DNA of 64,000 bases from Spirochaeta sp. UBA5339 (GTDB lineage: Bacteria; Spirochaetota; Spirochaetia; DSM-2461): the NCBI GenBank assembly GCA_002408085.1, contig DHQL01000008.1, positions 20,483 through 84,482 of the forward strand. Reading direction: 5' to 3'. Position numbers and translations under genes: made by a program. The notes beneath the pieces were generated by a model, which saw nothing but the letters and a program-made list of their open reading frames with translations, ran no database searches and had not been told where the DNA came from. Positions 25,573 through 35,171 of this stretch are shown here, piece after piece (position 1 is the stretch's first letter; each line of letters opens with the position of its first letter).

Positions 25573-26406
25573 CTAACGCCCGCCGATACCGGAGAGCATT
25601 GTGCCTTCAATAATCTTTCTCTGAAAGATTCCATATACGATCAACGCCGGCAGGATAGCCACAAAGGCCCCCGCCAGAACCAGGGCCCGCTCTGTGGCGT
25701 AGGTTCCGTTCAGCACCGTCAGTCCTACGGGCAGAGTTCTCATCTCAAGCTTATTCATTACAATCAGGGGCCAGAACAGGTCGTTCCAGCTTCCCAGAAA
25801 GGAGATGATAGACAGGGCGATGATTCCCGGCTTGGCCTGGGGAAGCATAATCTGCACATAGGTCCTGAACTTTCCCGCTCCGTCAATCTTGGCAGCCTCT
25901 TCGAACTCACCGGGTATGGTTGAGTAGAACTGTCGGAGAAGGAACACACCGAAAACATTGGCGATTCCAGGAAGCCAGAGAGCCAGGAAGCGGTCCAGAA
26001 GCCCCAGGTTCTTGATAATCATATAGACGGGGATCATGGTCACCTGGGCCGGAATCATCATGGTAAAGAGAAGAACCGAAAAGAGGATCTCCTTGCCGGG
26101 CATCTTGAGACGGGCGAATGCATAGGCTGTCATACTGACGACACTGACCTGTAAAGCAACGAGTACCGTGGAAACCAGAACGGAATTGGCAAACCAGTTG
26201 GGCAGCATAAGGTCCTGTCTAGAAAAGACATTAATATAATTTTCCAGAGTAAATCCGTTCATTCTGACCGTGGGCATCTGAAAGGCAAAACGGCTGGGTT
26301 CCAGGGAGATCTTCAGGCAGAAGAGAAGGGGCAGCAGACAGAAGACCGCTACAATCATCAGAAATATATGAACAATAAGCTCGTTTTTATCAATTTTCTT
26401 TTTCAT
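25573..26406 (-). CDS. ABC sugar transporter permease, MalG type
   Basis: A 277-residue membrane protein with six hydrophobic segments. The EAA loop is clear: EEAAKIDGAGKFRTYVQIMLPQAKPG near residues 177-202. MalG/CUT1-type permeases pair with a MalF-type partner, encoded 12 bases upstream. No ATPase gene is in this operon, so the shared MsmK/UgpC-type ATPase found elsewhere in many genomes is probably used. The GH2 gene follows 38 bases later. Confidence 0.93.
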   Translation of the reverse strand: MKKKIDKNELIVHIFLMIVAVFCLLPLLFCLKISLEPSRFAFQMPTVRMNGFTLENYINVFSRQDLMLPNWFANSVLVSTVLVALQVSVVSMTAYAFARLKMPGKEILFSVLLFTMMIPAQVTMIPVYMIIKNLGLLDRFLALWLPGIANVFGVFLLRQFYSTIPGEFEEAAKIDGAGKFRTYVQIMLPQAKPGIIALSIISFLGSWNDLFWPLIVMNKLEMRTLPVGLTVLNGTYATERALVLAGAFVAILPALIVYGIFQRKIIEGTMLSGIGGR

Positions 26407-26418
26407 TTCATGGGCTCC

Positions 26419-27318
26419 TTAATACTCTACCTTTGCCCGTTTATTTCCAACGAGATATTGAATAATGGTTATGGTGAAGATGATAACCGCCAGACCGATG
26501 GCGATGGTGGAGCCGTACCCCATGCGGTAGTAGCGCCATGCCGTCTGATAGAGATAGTAGATGGTAGTGTAGGACTCACGTCCCGGTCCGCCACCTGTGA
26601 TCAGGTAGGATTGCCCGAAGACCTGAAGGTGGGCGATAAACTGGGTAATGATAATAAACAGAATACTGGGAGCCATCAGGGGAATGGTCAACTTGAAAAA
26701 GATAATTCTATTGTTGGCTCCATCGATTCGGGCGGCTTCAAAGTAGCTGCTTGGGAGGTTCTGAAACCCCGCCAGAAAGATTATCATGGGTCCGCCAAAG
26801 CCCCACCAGACCGAAGCCAGACTCAAGGAGGGAATTACAAGCTCCTTGCTGCCCAGCCAGTTAACAGGGGCGATTCCGAAGAGTCCAATAAAGGCGTTGA
26901 CAATGCCGTACTGGGTATTGAATGTCCAGCCCATCACAATTCCCATGGCTGCCACCGACAGTACTACAGGAGTGTAAAATACAAAGCGGTAGAAGTTGGC
27001 TCCTCTTTTCAGATTGTTGATAAAGTTTGAAAGGACAAAGGAGAATATCGTTGTGGTTACCGCCGTCAGGGTGGCGAAATAGAGAGTATTCCGCAGGGCC
27101 TGCCACCAGATCTTATCCTTGAGCAGTGCCCGGTAGTTGTCCAGTCCCACAAAGGGATGTTCCTTGGCCAGAATGGGCCATCGGTGAAGACTCATAAAAA
27201 AAGAGTAGAGTATGGGGCCGATGGTAAAGGTGCAGAAGAATACAAGAAAGGGAAGCAGAAACAGATAGTTTCCGCCTATGTCCTTTACCTTGTACATAGT
27301 CAGTTTATTTCTTTTCAT
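26419..27318 (-). CDS. ABC sugar transporter permease, MalF type
   Basis: A 299-residue membrane protein with six hydrophobic segments, EAA loop FEAARIDGANNRIIFFKLTIPLMAPS near residues 196-221. ATG 27318 follows GAGGGA at 6 bases; a longer frame upstream lacks family support. It forms the CUT1 channel with the MalG-type protein after it. It lies 75 bases after the binding-protein gene. Confidence 0.93.
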   Translation of the reverse strand: MKRNKLTMYKVKDIGGNYLFLLPFLVFFCTFTIGPILYSFFMSLHRWPILAKEHPFVGLDNYRALLKDKIWWQALRNTLYFATLTAVTTTIFSFVLSNFINNLKRGANFYRFVFYTPVVLSVAAMGIVMGWTFNTQYGIVNAFIGLFGIAPVNWLGSKELVIPSLSLASVWWGFGGPMIIFLAGFQNLPSSYFEAARIDGANNRIIFFKLTIPLMAPSILFIIITQFIAHLQVFGQSYLITGGGPGRESYTTIYYLYQTAWRYYRMGYGSTIAIGLAVIIFTITIIQYLVGNKRAKVEY

Positions 27319-27393
27319 GAATGATCCCTCAATTGAGGGAGAGGATCTCTCCCCTCCCTCCTGATTCATACTTTTTTTAACTGATTGGAATAA

Positions 27394-28752
27394 TTAGAAG
27401 CCTCTGTCCAGAATGGCCTGAACTGCGGCATTTGCGTCACGGAGGGCGTCTTCAACACTCTTCAGCCCGTTCAAACAGGCATCCAGCTCGGGGGCATAAC
27501 CGTTATCGATGATTTCTGTGATGGCGGTATGTCCGTTGTCAAAACGTCCCTGACGGGCAAAGCTTGAACCATAGGTAACGGCAATAGGAACATCCGCGGG
27601 ATCAAGATTGTTTCTGACAGGCATGCTGGCGGGGGGCATACCGGCTGTCGCCCATTTTGTTGTGTTATTGAAGAGATAGGAGATCAGATCCTTTGTTGCG
27701 TCAAGCTTCTCTCCGGAAAGTCCGGCAGGCATATACATTACATGACCGCTGGTCCATACCGCAGGCTGCTTGTCACCCAGTTGGGGGTACTCCCATACGG
27801 AATAGTCCATCTCATTGTCTTCCAGAAAGTTGAACATCCAGCATCCTTCAGGGATGATAGCAACCATATCGTTAGCAAAGCTCTGCCATCCGTCAAAACC
27901 TGCGGGTACCGGAGCAACCTGATACTTGTAGATAAGATCATACCAGAACTGAAGGGTTTTTTTAGCTTCAGGAGTGTCGAGAGTTGCCTTACCGTTTCCA
28001 TCGGTCCAGTCTCCTCCATTCTGCCAGAGAACAGTCAGGAAGTTGGGTTTCATCCAGGAGGCAACAGTACCCCACTGTACAACATTGGAAGCGTCAAAGC
28101 CGGCATCACCTGGGTTGTTGCCGTTGGCATCCAGAGTGAGGGATGTTGCCAGAGCGATAAACTCGTCGGCATTGGCTGGCACAGCCATGGGATCAATGCC
28201 GGCTGCATCAAAGAGTTTGTTGTTAACAACCACACCCCATCCGTGACGATCCAGGGGAACACCGTAGAAACCGCCTTCATAGTTGAGGGCACTAAGATAC
28301 TCGGGCTCGAAGTCAGCCTTATCCAGAGGACCAGCAGGTTTGAAGAAGTCGCTTGTATCCATCAAAACACCCTGTGAGGCAAACTGGGGTATTTCATACT
28401 CATGGAGCAGAAACATATCGGGAGGGTTGCCGGAAACAAGACTGGTCAGAAGCTTGTCAAAATAAGTATCCCATACCATCTTTTCCACCCGTACCGAAAC
28501 CTCCGGGTGCACTTCCGTATACTGCTGAATAATTCCATCCAGAGTCACACCGTCTGAACCGGTCAGCCCGTTCCAGAAAACGATCTTCATATCACCTGAT
28601 CCCGCTTCTGTAACAATGGAATCACTCTCGGCCTCGGCGGCTGCGGGGGCATCAGCTGCGCCGGCGGAAGCGGAAGAATCGCTCTTGCCGCAGGAAACAA
28701 ACATTACCGATGACAGTACCGCCGCAAGCAGCAGCATCCAAAACTTTTTCAT
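27394..28752 (-). CDS. Sugar ABC transporter substrate-binding lipoprotein
   Basis: A 452-residue extracellular binding protein. The signal has a lipobox ending FVSC (Cys21), followed by a Ser/Ala/Glu linker. The fold starts MKIVFWNGLTGSDG and shows the usual cluster-1 features YTEVHPEVSVRVEKMVWD and NPPDMFLLHEYEIPQFA. Trp-rich sites (WKxx-like WTDGNGKA, WQSFANDM) suit stacking on sugar rings. First gene of the operon with two permeases and GH2. The substrate is probably a beta-linked or mannose-containing oligosaccharide, judging from GH2 and the nearby GH38 gene. Confidence 0.92.
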   Translation of the reverse strand: MKKFWMLLLAAVLSSVMFVSCGKSDSSASAGAADAPAAAEAESDSIVTEAGSGDMKIVFWNGLTGSDGVTLDGIIQQYTEVHPEVSVRVEKMVWDTYFDKLLTSLVSGNPPDMFLLHEYEIPQFASQGVLMDTSDFFKPAGPLDKADFEPEYLSALNYEGGFYGVPLDRHGWGVVVNNKLFDAAGIDPMAVPANADEFIALATSLTLDANGNNPGDAGFDASNVVQWGTVASWMKPNFLTVLWQNGGDWTDGNGKATLDTPEAKKTLQFWYDLIYKYQVAPVPAGFDGWQSFANDMVAIIPEGCWMFNFLEDNEMDYSVWEYPQLGDKQPAVWTSGHVMYMPAGLSGEKLDATKDLISYLFNNTTKWATAGMPPASMPVRNNLDPADVPIAVTYGSSFARQGRFDNGHTAITEIIDNGYAPELDACLNGLKSVEDALRDANAAVQAILDRGF

Positions 28753-28991
28753 AAAATCCTCCTTGGAATTCCAGATCTCCTTTTATATCATCTTTTATTG
28801 ATATATTCCTCTTTGTATCTGGTATATGAAATATTTACGGCAGTTTATTCCATCTGTCAACATTTTTATCAACTTTTATGAATGCAAAACAGTTTCAAAG
28901 CTTTCTATATCCGATAAAATTGATCTAAAACTGTTATTTTACTGTTTTTCCCAGTTTTCTCCCATTAGAATCAATAATTTCAAATTAAATA

Positions 28992-29033
28992 TTGATAATA
29001 TCAAATATGAATGATTCAATAATCCAAAGGATT
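28992..29033. promoter_or_regulatory. Palindromes in the divergent region between the binding-protein and ArsR genes
   Basis: The 285-base gap 28753-29037 is A+T-rich and separates divergent genes. TTGATAATATCAA (28992-29004) is a palindrome, and AATCCAAAGGATT (29021-29033) is a second one that covers the ribosome site of the ArsR-type gene. A dimeric ArsR-type protein could bind there to control both directions. No strong -35/-10 pair was identified. Confidence 0.45.
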
Positions 29034-29037
29034 GATA

Positions 29038-29964
29038 ATGAATGACGTATACCTTGCATCGGAAGATGAAATAGAAAATATTGCCAAAGCCCTCTCATCG
29101 GGCCTGAGACGAAAGATTGTCAGGCTCCTGGGTGACCGGAAGATGAATGTGGGAGAGATTGCCCAGGCTCTGGAGATTCCACAGTCCACCTGTGTCGTCA
29201 ACATCCAGATTCTGGAGAAGGCCAATATAATACGGACTGAGCAGGCGGCCGCCTCAAAGGGAGTTCAGAAGATCTGCTTTATCCCCCACAGGGAAATTGT
29301 CCTGCCCATCCTCCCCGAAAGCCATGTGGAAGAGGACAACTTTATCGTTACAGAGATGCCCATCGGTCTCTATACGGACTGTAATATCACTCCCCCCTGC
29401 GGACTGATCAACGACACCGAGATTATCGGCTACTTTGATCAGACCGACTCCTTCTTCAACCCCAAAAGAGCAACCGCCGGACTCCTCTGGTTTACCAAGG
29501 GCTACTGCGAGTACCGCTTCCCCAAGGCTTCGGGAGTCATCAATCAGAGCGTCAAAAGCATCAGCATATCCCTTGAGATCTGCTCCGAGTATCCGGGATT
29601 CAACAACGACTGGCCCTCGGACATTACCCTCTGGCTCAACGGTAAGGATATTGGAACCTGGAGATCCCCTGGAGATACAGGCGGAGAGTACGGGAGGCTG
29701 ACCCCCAAATGGTGGGATCTGAAGAATACACAGTTCGGCTATATGAAGACCTGGAAGGTCACTGCGGAGGGCTCCTTTATTGACGGTGAACCCGCCGAGA
29801 ATGTGAATCTCAGAGATATCGACTATATGAGCCAGGACTTTTTTCTGGTCCGCATCGGCGTCAAGGAGGATGCCGAATTCAGCGGCGGAGTCAATATATT
29901 CGGCAGCACCTTCGGAAACTACGAACAGAACATAACCTTCAAAATCGAGGTGGACAGATCCTGA
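29038..29964 (+). CDS. ArsR-type regulator with a large C-terminal putative sugar-sensing domain
   Basis: A 308-residue protein. Residues 10-75 are an ArsR winged helix (ALSSGLRRKIVRLLGDRKMN, then IAQALEIPQSTCVVNIQILEKA). Residues 95-305 are a beta-rich domain with ITLWLNGKDIGTWRSPGD and LTPKWWDLKNTQFG, a combination I know from uncharacterised ArsR-type regulators beside glycosidase genes. No metal-binding cysteine pair of arsenic or cadmium sensors is seen. ATG 29038 follows AAAGGA. It is divergent from the ABC/GH2 operon and lies 92 bases before the GH38 gene, so it likely controls both. Confidence 0.85.
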   Translation: MNDVYLASEDEIENIAKALSSGLRRKIVRLLGDRKMNVGEIAQALEIPQSTCVVNIQILEKANIIRTEQAAASKGVQKICFIPHREIVLPILPESHVEEDNFIVTEMPIGLYTDCNITPPCGLINDTEIIGYFDQTDSFFNPKRATAGLLWFTKGYCEYRFPKASGVINQSVKSISISLEICSEYPGFNNDWPSDITLWLNGKDIGTWRSPGDTGGEYGRLTPKWWDLKNTQFGYMKTWKVTAEGSFIDGEPAENVNLRDIDYMSQDFFLVRIGVKEDAEFSGGVNIFGSTFGNYEQNITFKIEVDRS

Positions 29965-30056
29965 AAAGATCCTGAATAGATCTTGAATAGCAGCGGTCCT
30001 GATCAGACAGCTCAAATCTTTATCATAAAAAACAGGTAAAAAAAGGAATCCTAATA

Positions 30057-33000
30057 ATGGCAGACATTCTGGAAAAACGTATTGAACAGTGCATCAGAAG
30101 AATAGCTGAGCAGAAGTACCGTGAGACAGAACCCCTCACTGCAGAAGTAACCGTTGACACAAGCCCCATCCCCCATGGGGATCTGAAGGACAGGAAATTC
30201 AGGGCAATCATGACAGGTGAACAGTGGGGTGAACTCTGGGAGAGCAGCTGGTTCCGCTTCAGCGGAAAGGTACCTGTCTCATGGAAGGGAAAGTGCATTG
30301 CAGCACTTATCGACATCGGGGGAGAGGGCTGTCTCTTTGAAGATGGAGTCCCCCGGGCGGGAATCACCTACAAGAAGGTCGGTGATCTTTTCGAGAGAAA
30401 GCGGCGCATAATGCTATCCCCCTCGGCAGAGGGTGGTGAGAAGGTGGAGCTCCTTATTGAGGGAGCCGCCAACGGTCTATTCGGAGGAGACGAGCTCAAC
30501 AGAAACGGCAGTCCCTGGTTTCACCTGAACCAGGCGGAACTGGCTGTGTTTGATGCCGAAGCCTGGCAGCTCTCCCTGGATATGGACTTTCTGCTGAACC
30601 TGAAGCGGTCTCTTGATCCCGAGTCCCCCCGCTGCCGGAGCATTGCCCGGGATCTGGAAAAGATTGCCAACCTGAGTCCTCCGGAAGAGCATATTGCCGA
30701 AGCCCGGGAGATTGCCGGAGCTCTGATCCGCCTTCCCGCACAGGGAGATGCCCAGACAGCCTGGTCGGTAGGTCATGCCCATCTGGATCTGGCATGGCTC
30801 TGGCCCTACCGTGAGACAAGACGAAAGGCAGGGCGCACCTTCTCCACCGCCCTGCGGCTGATTGAAGAGTATCCCGAGTATATTTTCGGAGCATCTCAGC
30901 CCCAAATGTTCGCTTGGGTAAAGGAAGACTACCCGGAGCTCTACAACGAGATCAAAGAGCAGATAAAAAGCGGAAGGATCGAATGTCAGGGGGGAATGTG
31001 GGTCGAACCGGATATGAACATCCCTACGGGAGAGTCCCTTGTGCGGCAGTGTCTCTACGGTAAACGCTTCTTCAAAGAGGAGTTCGGCAAGGATCTGAAA
31101 AATCTCTGGCTCCCCGACGTATTCGGCTACTCCGCCGCCCTGCCCCAGATTCTGAAAAAGGCCGGCATAGACCACTTTGTCACCCAGAAGATTTCATGGA
31201 ACGAGACCAATACCTTTCCCCATCACACCTTTGTCTGGACCGGAATTGACGGAACCTCAATCGACAGCCACTTTCTCCCCACAGACACCTACAACTGCAG
31301 CAACGACCCGGAGATTATGATTGCCTCGGAGAAACGTTACAAACAGAACGATGTGCGCGGGGGATTCCTGAACCTCTACGGCGTCGGCGACGGCGGCGGA
31401 GGCCCCTCACGCAGGCATATCGAGATGATGAAGAGGGGAGAGAACTGTCAGGGCATGCCCCGGATGAAGGCTGCCCGGGCGGAGGAGTTTCTGGACTACC
31501 TTGACGGCGAGGACAGCGGGGATCTTCCGGTCTGGCAGGGTGAACTCTATCTGGAACTCCACAGGGGAACCTACACCACCCAGAGTCTTATGAAAAAGAG
31601 AAACCGTCTGTCCGAGCAGGCCCTGCGTGACACGGAGCTCCTTCAGACCATGGCTATGACCGAAACAGGGTCCGAGTATCCGCGGCAGCAGATAGAAAAG
31701 TCATGGAAGGCCACCCTCTGCAATCAGTTTCACGATGTCCTTCCCGGCTCGTCCATCGCAGAGGTATACGAGGATGCCCACAGAATATCTGCGGAGGTTC
31801 TTAAAGATTTGAAGGAACTGGAGGACTCCGCAATTGCAACGCTCTTCCCGGAGGAAGCTGCTGATCAGATTACCCTGATCAACACCCAGAGCCACAGCCG
31901 CCGGGAGTGGATCGAGATTGACGGCCGGGATCACCAGATTGATGTTCCCGCTCTGGGCGCAGTCTCTCTGAGTCTGAATGACCTTAAGAACCTTGAAGAA
32001 CCGAAGGAGAAAAGGGTTACCTGGGACAGTACCTCGGGCATTCTGGAAAATGAAGTCATCCGTATCGAACTTGAAGAGGACGGAACCATTGGCTCCCTTT
32101 ATATGAAAGAGATGGCCCGGGAGATGCTCAAAGGGGGAGCCAACCGCTTCCTTCTCTATGAAGACCGGCCCTACAGCTGGGATGCCTGGGATGTGAGTGC
32201 CTATTACAGGGACACAGTTCCTGAACAGGCTGTGCTGGCGGGACGAAAACTTGTTAAAGACTCAAAGGCCTCAGTCATAATCGAACAGGATTTCACTGTC
32301 GGAAAGAGCCGGATCATCCAGATCCTGGAGCTGAGAAGCGGTGAGAGTCTGGTTCGCAGCGAGTGCCGGGTGCAGTGGCTGGAGGATGAGAAGATGCTTC
32401 GCCTTAACGCCCTTCCTGCCATAAACTGGCCCCGTGCCAGTTATGAGATTCAGTTTGGAGTGATCGAACGTCCGGCCCACAGCAACACAAGCTGGGATCA
32501 GGCACAGTTCGAGGTCTGCGGCCACCGCTTTGCGGACTACTCTCAGACCGACCGGGGGCTGGCGCTGATCAACGACTGCAAGTACGGCTACCGCATACAG
32601 GACGGCGTTATGGAACTGAATCTTCTCAGAAGTCCCCTCTATCCCGACTCTGGCGCGGACCGGGGAGACCACAGCTTCGCCTTTGCCTACATGCCCCACG
32701 CGGGTGGCCTCCAGAGCAGTTCCGTCCAGGAGGAGGCCTTCGCCTTTAACAGCCCCCTGAAGATGATCCGGGGCAGGACAGCTTCTGGAACAGGCGGACA
32801 GTCCTGGTTCTCCATGGATCACTCTGCCATAAGAATTGAAAGTATTAAGGCTGCTGAAGAAGGGAGCGGAATCATCCTCCGTCTCTATGAAACGAAGGGG
32901 GGTGATGCCAGGGGAACCCTCAGCTCCTTCCGGCCGGTCCGGATGGCGGAGGAGACCAGTCTGCTCGAAGAGAAGACCGGAGACCTTGACTGCCCCGACG

Positions 33001-33062
33001 GAAAGGTAATGCTGGATTTTCACCCTTTCGAAATCAAGACTGTCCGTCTTTATCTCAGCTGA
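30057..33062 (+). CDS. Alpha-mannosidase, glycoside hydrolase family 38
   Basis: A 1001-residue cytoplasmic enzyme. SVGHAHLDLAWLWPYRETRR near residue 239 carries the zinc ligands His and Asp, WLPDVFGYSAALPQ near residue 352 the nucleophile Asp, and ELHRGTYTTQS near 502 another conserved block. The N-terminal 220 residues are the ancillary domain of bacterial class II alpha-mannosidases, and the C-terminal half is the beta-sandwich region. Such enzymes release alpha-mannose from short mannosides or N-glycan parts. Together with the binding protein, permeases and GH2 this suggests uptake of a mannose-containing glycan. Its end overlaps the convergent TetR gene by 8 bases. Confidence 0.93.
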   Translation: MADILEKRIEQCIRRIAEQKYRETEPLTAEVTVDTSPIPHGDLKDRKFRAIMTGEQWGELWESSWFRFSGKVPVSWKGKCIAALIDIGGEGCLFEDGVPRAGITYKKVGDLFERKRRIMLSPSAEGGEKVELLIEGAANGLFGGDELNRNGSPWFHLNQAELAVFDAEAWQLSLDMDFLLNLKRSLDPESPRCRSIARDLEKIANLSPPEEHIAEAREIAGALIRLPAQGDAQTAWSVGHAHLDLAWLWPYRETRRKAGRTFSTALRLIEEYPEYIFGASQPQMFAWVKEDYPELYNEIKEQIKSGRIECQGGMWVEPDMNIPTGESLVRQCLYGKRFFKEEFGKDLKNLWLPDVFGYSAALPQILKKAGIDHFVTQKISWNETNTFPHHTFVWTGIDGTSIDSHFLPTDTYNCSNDPEIMIASEKRYKQNDVRGGFLNLYGVGDGGGGPSRRHIEMMKRGENCQGMPRMKAARAEEFLDYLDGEDSGDLPVWQGELYLELHRGTYTTQSLMKKRNRLSEQALRDTELLQTMAMTETGSEYPRQQIEKSWKATLCNQFHDVLPGSSIAEVYEDAHRISAEVLKDLKELEDSAIATLFPEEAADQITLINTQSHSRREWIEIDGRDHQIDVPALGAVSLSLNDLKNLEEPKEKRVTWDSTSGILENEVIRIELEEDGTIGSLYMKEMAREMLKGGANRFLLYEDRPYSWDAWDVSAYYRDTVPEQAVLAGRKLVKDSKASVIIEQDFTVGKSRIIQILELRSGESLVRSECRVQWLEDEKMLRLNALPAINWPRASYEIQFGVIERPAHSNTSWDQAQFEVCGHRFADYSQTDRGLALINDCKYGYRIQDGVMELNLLRSPLYPDSGADRGDHSFAFAYMPHAGGLQSSSVQEEAFAFNSPLKMIRGRTASGTGGQSWFSMDHSAIRIESIKAAEEGSGIILRLYETKGGDARGTLSSFRPVRMAEETSLLEEKTGDLDCPDGKVMLDFHPFEIKTVRLYLS

Positions 33063-33657
33063 CTGTCGACCAGTGGTACTCGATCCCTGAGAGCTGGATG
33101 GTAATCAGCTCATCCAGATCCCGGGGATCAATTCCGGTACCCTCCCGTTCCAGACCGGTCCGCAGACCGTCGTTTATGGAAAAGAGGATGGAAACCAGTT
33201 TAGCGGGATCACAGTTTTTTTTCAGCTCCCCGCGGTCCATAGCCGCCCTGGTGAGTTCCACCTCTTTCCGGAAAATATCAGCTTCCAGGCTGTAATACCG
33301 CTTCCTGAGTTCGTCCAGAACCGGAATGGTGCAGATACCCACAAAGAAGTTGGGAGCATAAGATCTGTAGCTGCTGATACAGAAGGTGATAATTTCGCGA
33401 TATGTCTCCATTACAGGCCTGGTCTCTGAAAGGATACGCTCCATCTCCGAAGCAAACTCCAGCTCCCACTTCTCATAGGCGGCGCAGTAGAGACCGTATT
33501 TATCTGTAAAATAGTAGTAGAGGGGACGTCTTGTCAGATTCAGGGCCGATGAGATGTCAGTCAGATTGGTAGATTCGTATCCCTTCAGGGCAAATACTTC
33601 AATGGCTTTTTCCAGAATTCTGTCTCTGGTTGGTTTCTTGTCTTTTGTACCTGCCAT
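33055..33657 (-). CDS. TetR-family transcriptional regulator
   Basis: A 200-residue regulator. The HTH is RILEKAIEVFALKGYESTNL, then ISSALNLTRRPLYYYFTDKYGLY (residues 12-62). ATG 33657 follows AGGGAG; an upstream extension is not used. The C-terminal half is the variable ligand-binding domain. It is downstream of the FAD and FMN lipoprotein genes, 98 bases away. The tandem palindromes before the FMN gene (35547-35578) are natural binding sites for it. The ligand cannot be guessed. Confidence 0.9.
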   Translation of the reverse strand: MAGTKDKKPTRDRILEKAIEVFALKGYESTNLTDISSALNLTRRPLYYYFTDKYGLYCAAYEKWELEFASEMERILSETRPVMETYREIITFCISSYRSYAPNFFVGICTIPVLDELRKRYYSLEADIFRKEVELTRAAMDRGELKKNCDPAKLVSILFSINDGLRTGLEREGTGIDPRDLDELITIQLSGIEYHWSTVS

Positions 33658-33755
33658 TGAACTCTCCCTGAACTGATCCTGACTCACAGTATACTGCAAA
33701 TCAGGATCTTGAATAGTTCCATCCCTTTCCCCGGCTGAGTTTCCCGGGAAGAAGA

Positions 33756-35171
33756 TTATTTTGCGAAAGCCGCAGCCCCAGCTCCGGCAACCCGGCCGAA
33801 GGTCAGTGACATCTGTATGGATGTTCCGCTGGCAGGGTAAACGGTGTTGTAAAAACTGCCGTTGGCCACCTCACCCGCCGCATAGAGTCCGGGTATGGGA
33901 CTGTCCGATCCATCCAGAACCTGAGTATCCAGATTCACCTTCACCCCTGAAAGGGTTCCAAGAATGGCAGGAATGATCTTCAGGGCATAGTAGTCGGGAT
34001 TGTCCACCCTGGGGAGCCCTGCAAGGGGTTTACCAAAATCACTGTCTACACCGGCATCGATCATGCTGTTGTATTCGACTACAGTGCTTTCCAGCCCCGC
34101 TGCATCAATTCCTGTCAATGCAGCCAGTTCCTTCAGAGTGGAAGCTCTGAAGGCGGAGCCCTTCTCAACGGCCCTGTCCAGAGTCTCTACATAGCTGTTG
34201 CCGTCAAAGATCATATAGGCTGTCTGGTCTTCCTGCCGGATCAGCTCCTCATAGAAGAGGGGATAGTCAGTCAGTTCATTGATAAAGCGCTCGCCTCCGA
34301 GATTCACATACATATAGGGAAACCACATCAGCATACAGATATCTGAGGTGTAGGCGGGTTCTCCTTCAACGGCGCGGAAGCCGATGACTCCGCCGTGGGA
34401 AACCACATCGGCCCCCTGCTCTCTTGCCATCAGCAGTCCGTCACCGTTGTTCCCGGAACCTGCAAAGGTTTTCTGTCCCAGGGCAACAGGAGCCAGTTCC
34501 TGCATCAGTTCAGGATTTCTGTCGAATCCTCCTGAGGCCAGGACAACCGCACCCGCATCAAAGCGGAGAGCCTTTCCGTCCCTGTCCTCAGCCAGAACCC
34601 CGGAGATCTTTCCGTCTTTATTGACGAGGCCGGTTGCCGCTGTTCTGGTATGGATTTCGACCCCCAGAGACTCGGCTTTTGCCTTCATGGGATTGATAAT
34701 TCCCGCCCCGTGGGTGGTGGATGTAAGAGCCCTGAGCACAGGACTGGTCCCGGAAACTCCAGGTCCTTCCAGCTCAACATCCATATCCAGAAGCCAGTCG
34801 ATGGTCTCTCCCGAATGGTCAGCCACAAAGTGCAGAAAATCAGGATTGTTCTTGCCATCAGCCCGGTCTGACCAGTAGGCAACAAGGTCTTCGACACTGT
34901 CTTCCACACCTTCCTGAAGCCGAGAACCGGTTGCATAGACAATACCTCCGGAAAGGACGGTACTTCCTCCCACCATGGGCATCTTTTCAAGAAGAGCCAC
35001 CGATGCTCCCGCTTCTGCCGCTTCAATGGAAGCCGCCAGGCCTGCCGCCCCCCCTCCGATAACAACGACATCATAACTACCCGCCCTGGCTGCTCTCCCT
35101 GAACAGGAGGCCATCATCACCAGCGACACTACCAGCAGGGCTGAAATTATATGTTTTACTGCCTTATTCAC
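33756..35171 (-). CDS. Exported FAD-dependent reductase lipoprotein (flavocytochrome c / fumarate-urocanate reductase family)
   Basis: A 471-residue lipoprotein; the signal ends MMASC (Cys23). The FAD fold begins VVVIGGGAAGLAASIEAAEAG near residue 34, with GGSTVLSGGIVYA at 67-79, VVLASGGFDRNPE near 210 and YAAGEVANGSFYNTVYPASG near the end. These match the FrdA/UrdA/Fcc3-type flavoproteins that reduce fumarate-like substrates outside the membrane. No heme motif is present. The preceding gene encodes a separate FMN-binding lipoprotein, overlapping by 4 bases, likely the electron donor. Electron acceptor is unknown; the active-site Arg needs structural comparison. Confidence 0.88.
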   Translation of the reverse strand: MNKAVKHIISALLVVSLVMMASCSGRAARAGSYDVVVIGGGAAGLAASIEAAEAGASVALLEKMPMVGGSTVLSGGIVYATGSRLQEGVEDSVEDLVAYWSDRADGKNNPDFLHFVADHSGETIDWLLDMDVELEGPGVSGTSPVLRALTSTTHGAGIINPMKAKAESLGVEIHTRTAATGLVNKDGKISGVLAEDRDGKALRFDAGAVVLASGGFDRNPELMQELAPVALGQKTFAGSGNNGDGLLMAREQGADVVSHGGVIGFRAVEGEPAYTSDICMLMWFPYMYVNLGGERFINELTDYPLFYEELIRQEDQTAYMIFDGNSYVETLDRAVEKGSAFRASTLKELAALTGIDAAGLESTVVEYNSMIDAGVDSDFGKPLAGLPRVDNPDYYALKIIPAILGTLSGVKVNLDTQVLDGSDSPIPGLYAAGEVANGSFYNTVYPASGTSIQMSLTFGRVAGAGAAAFAK

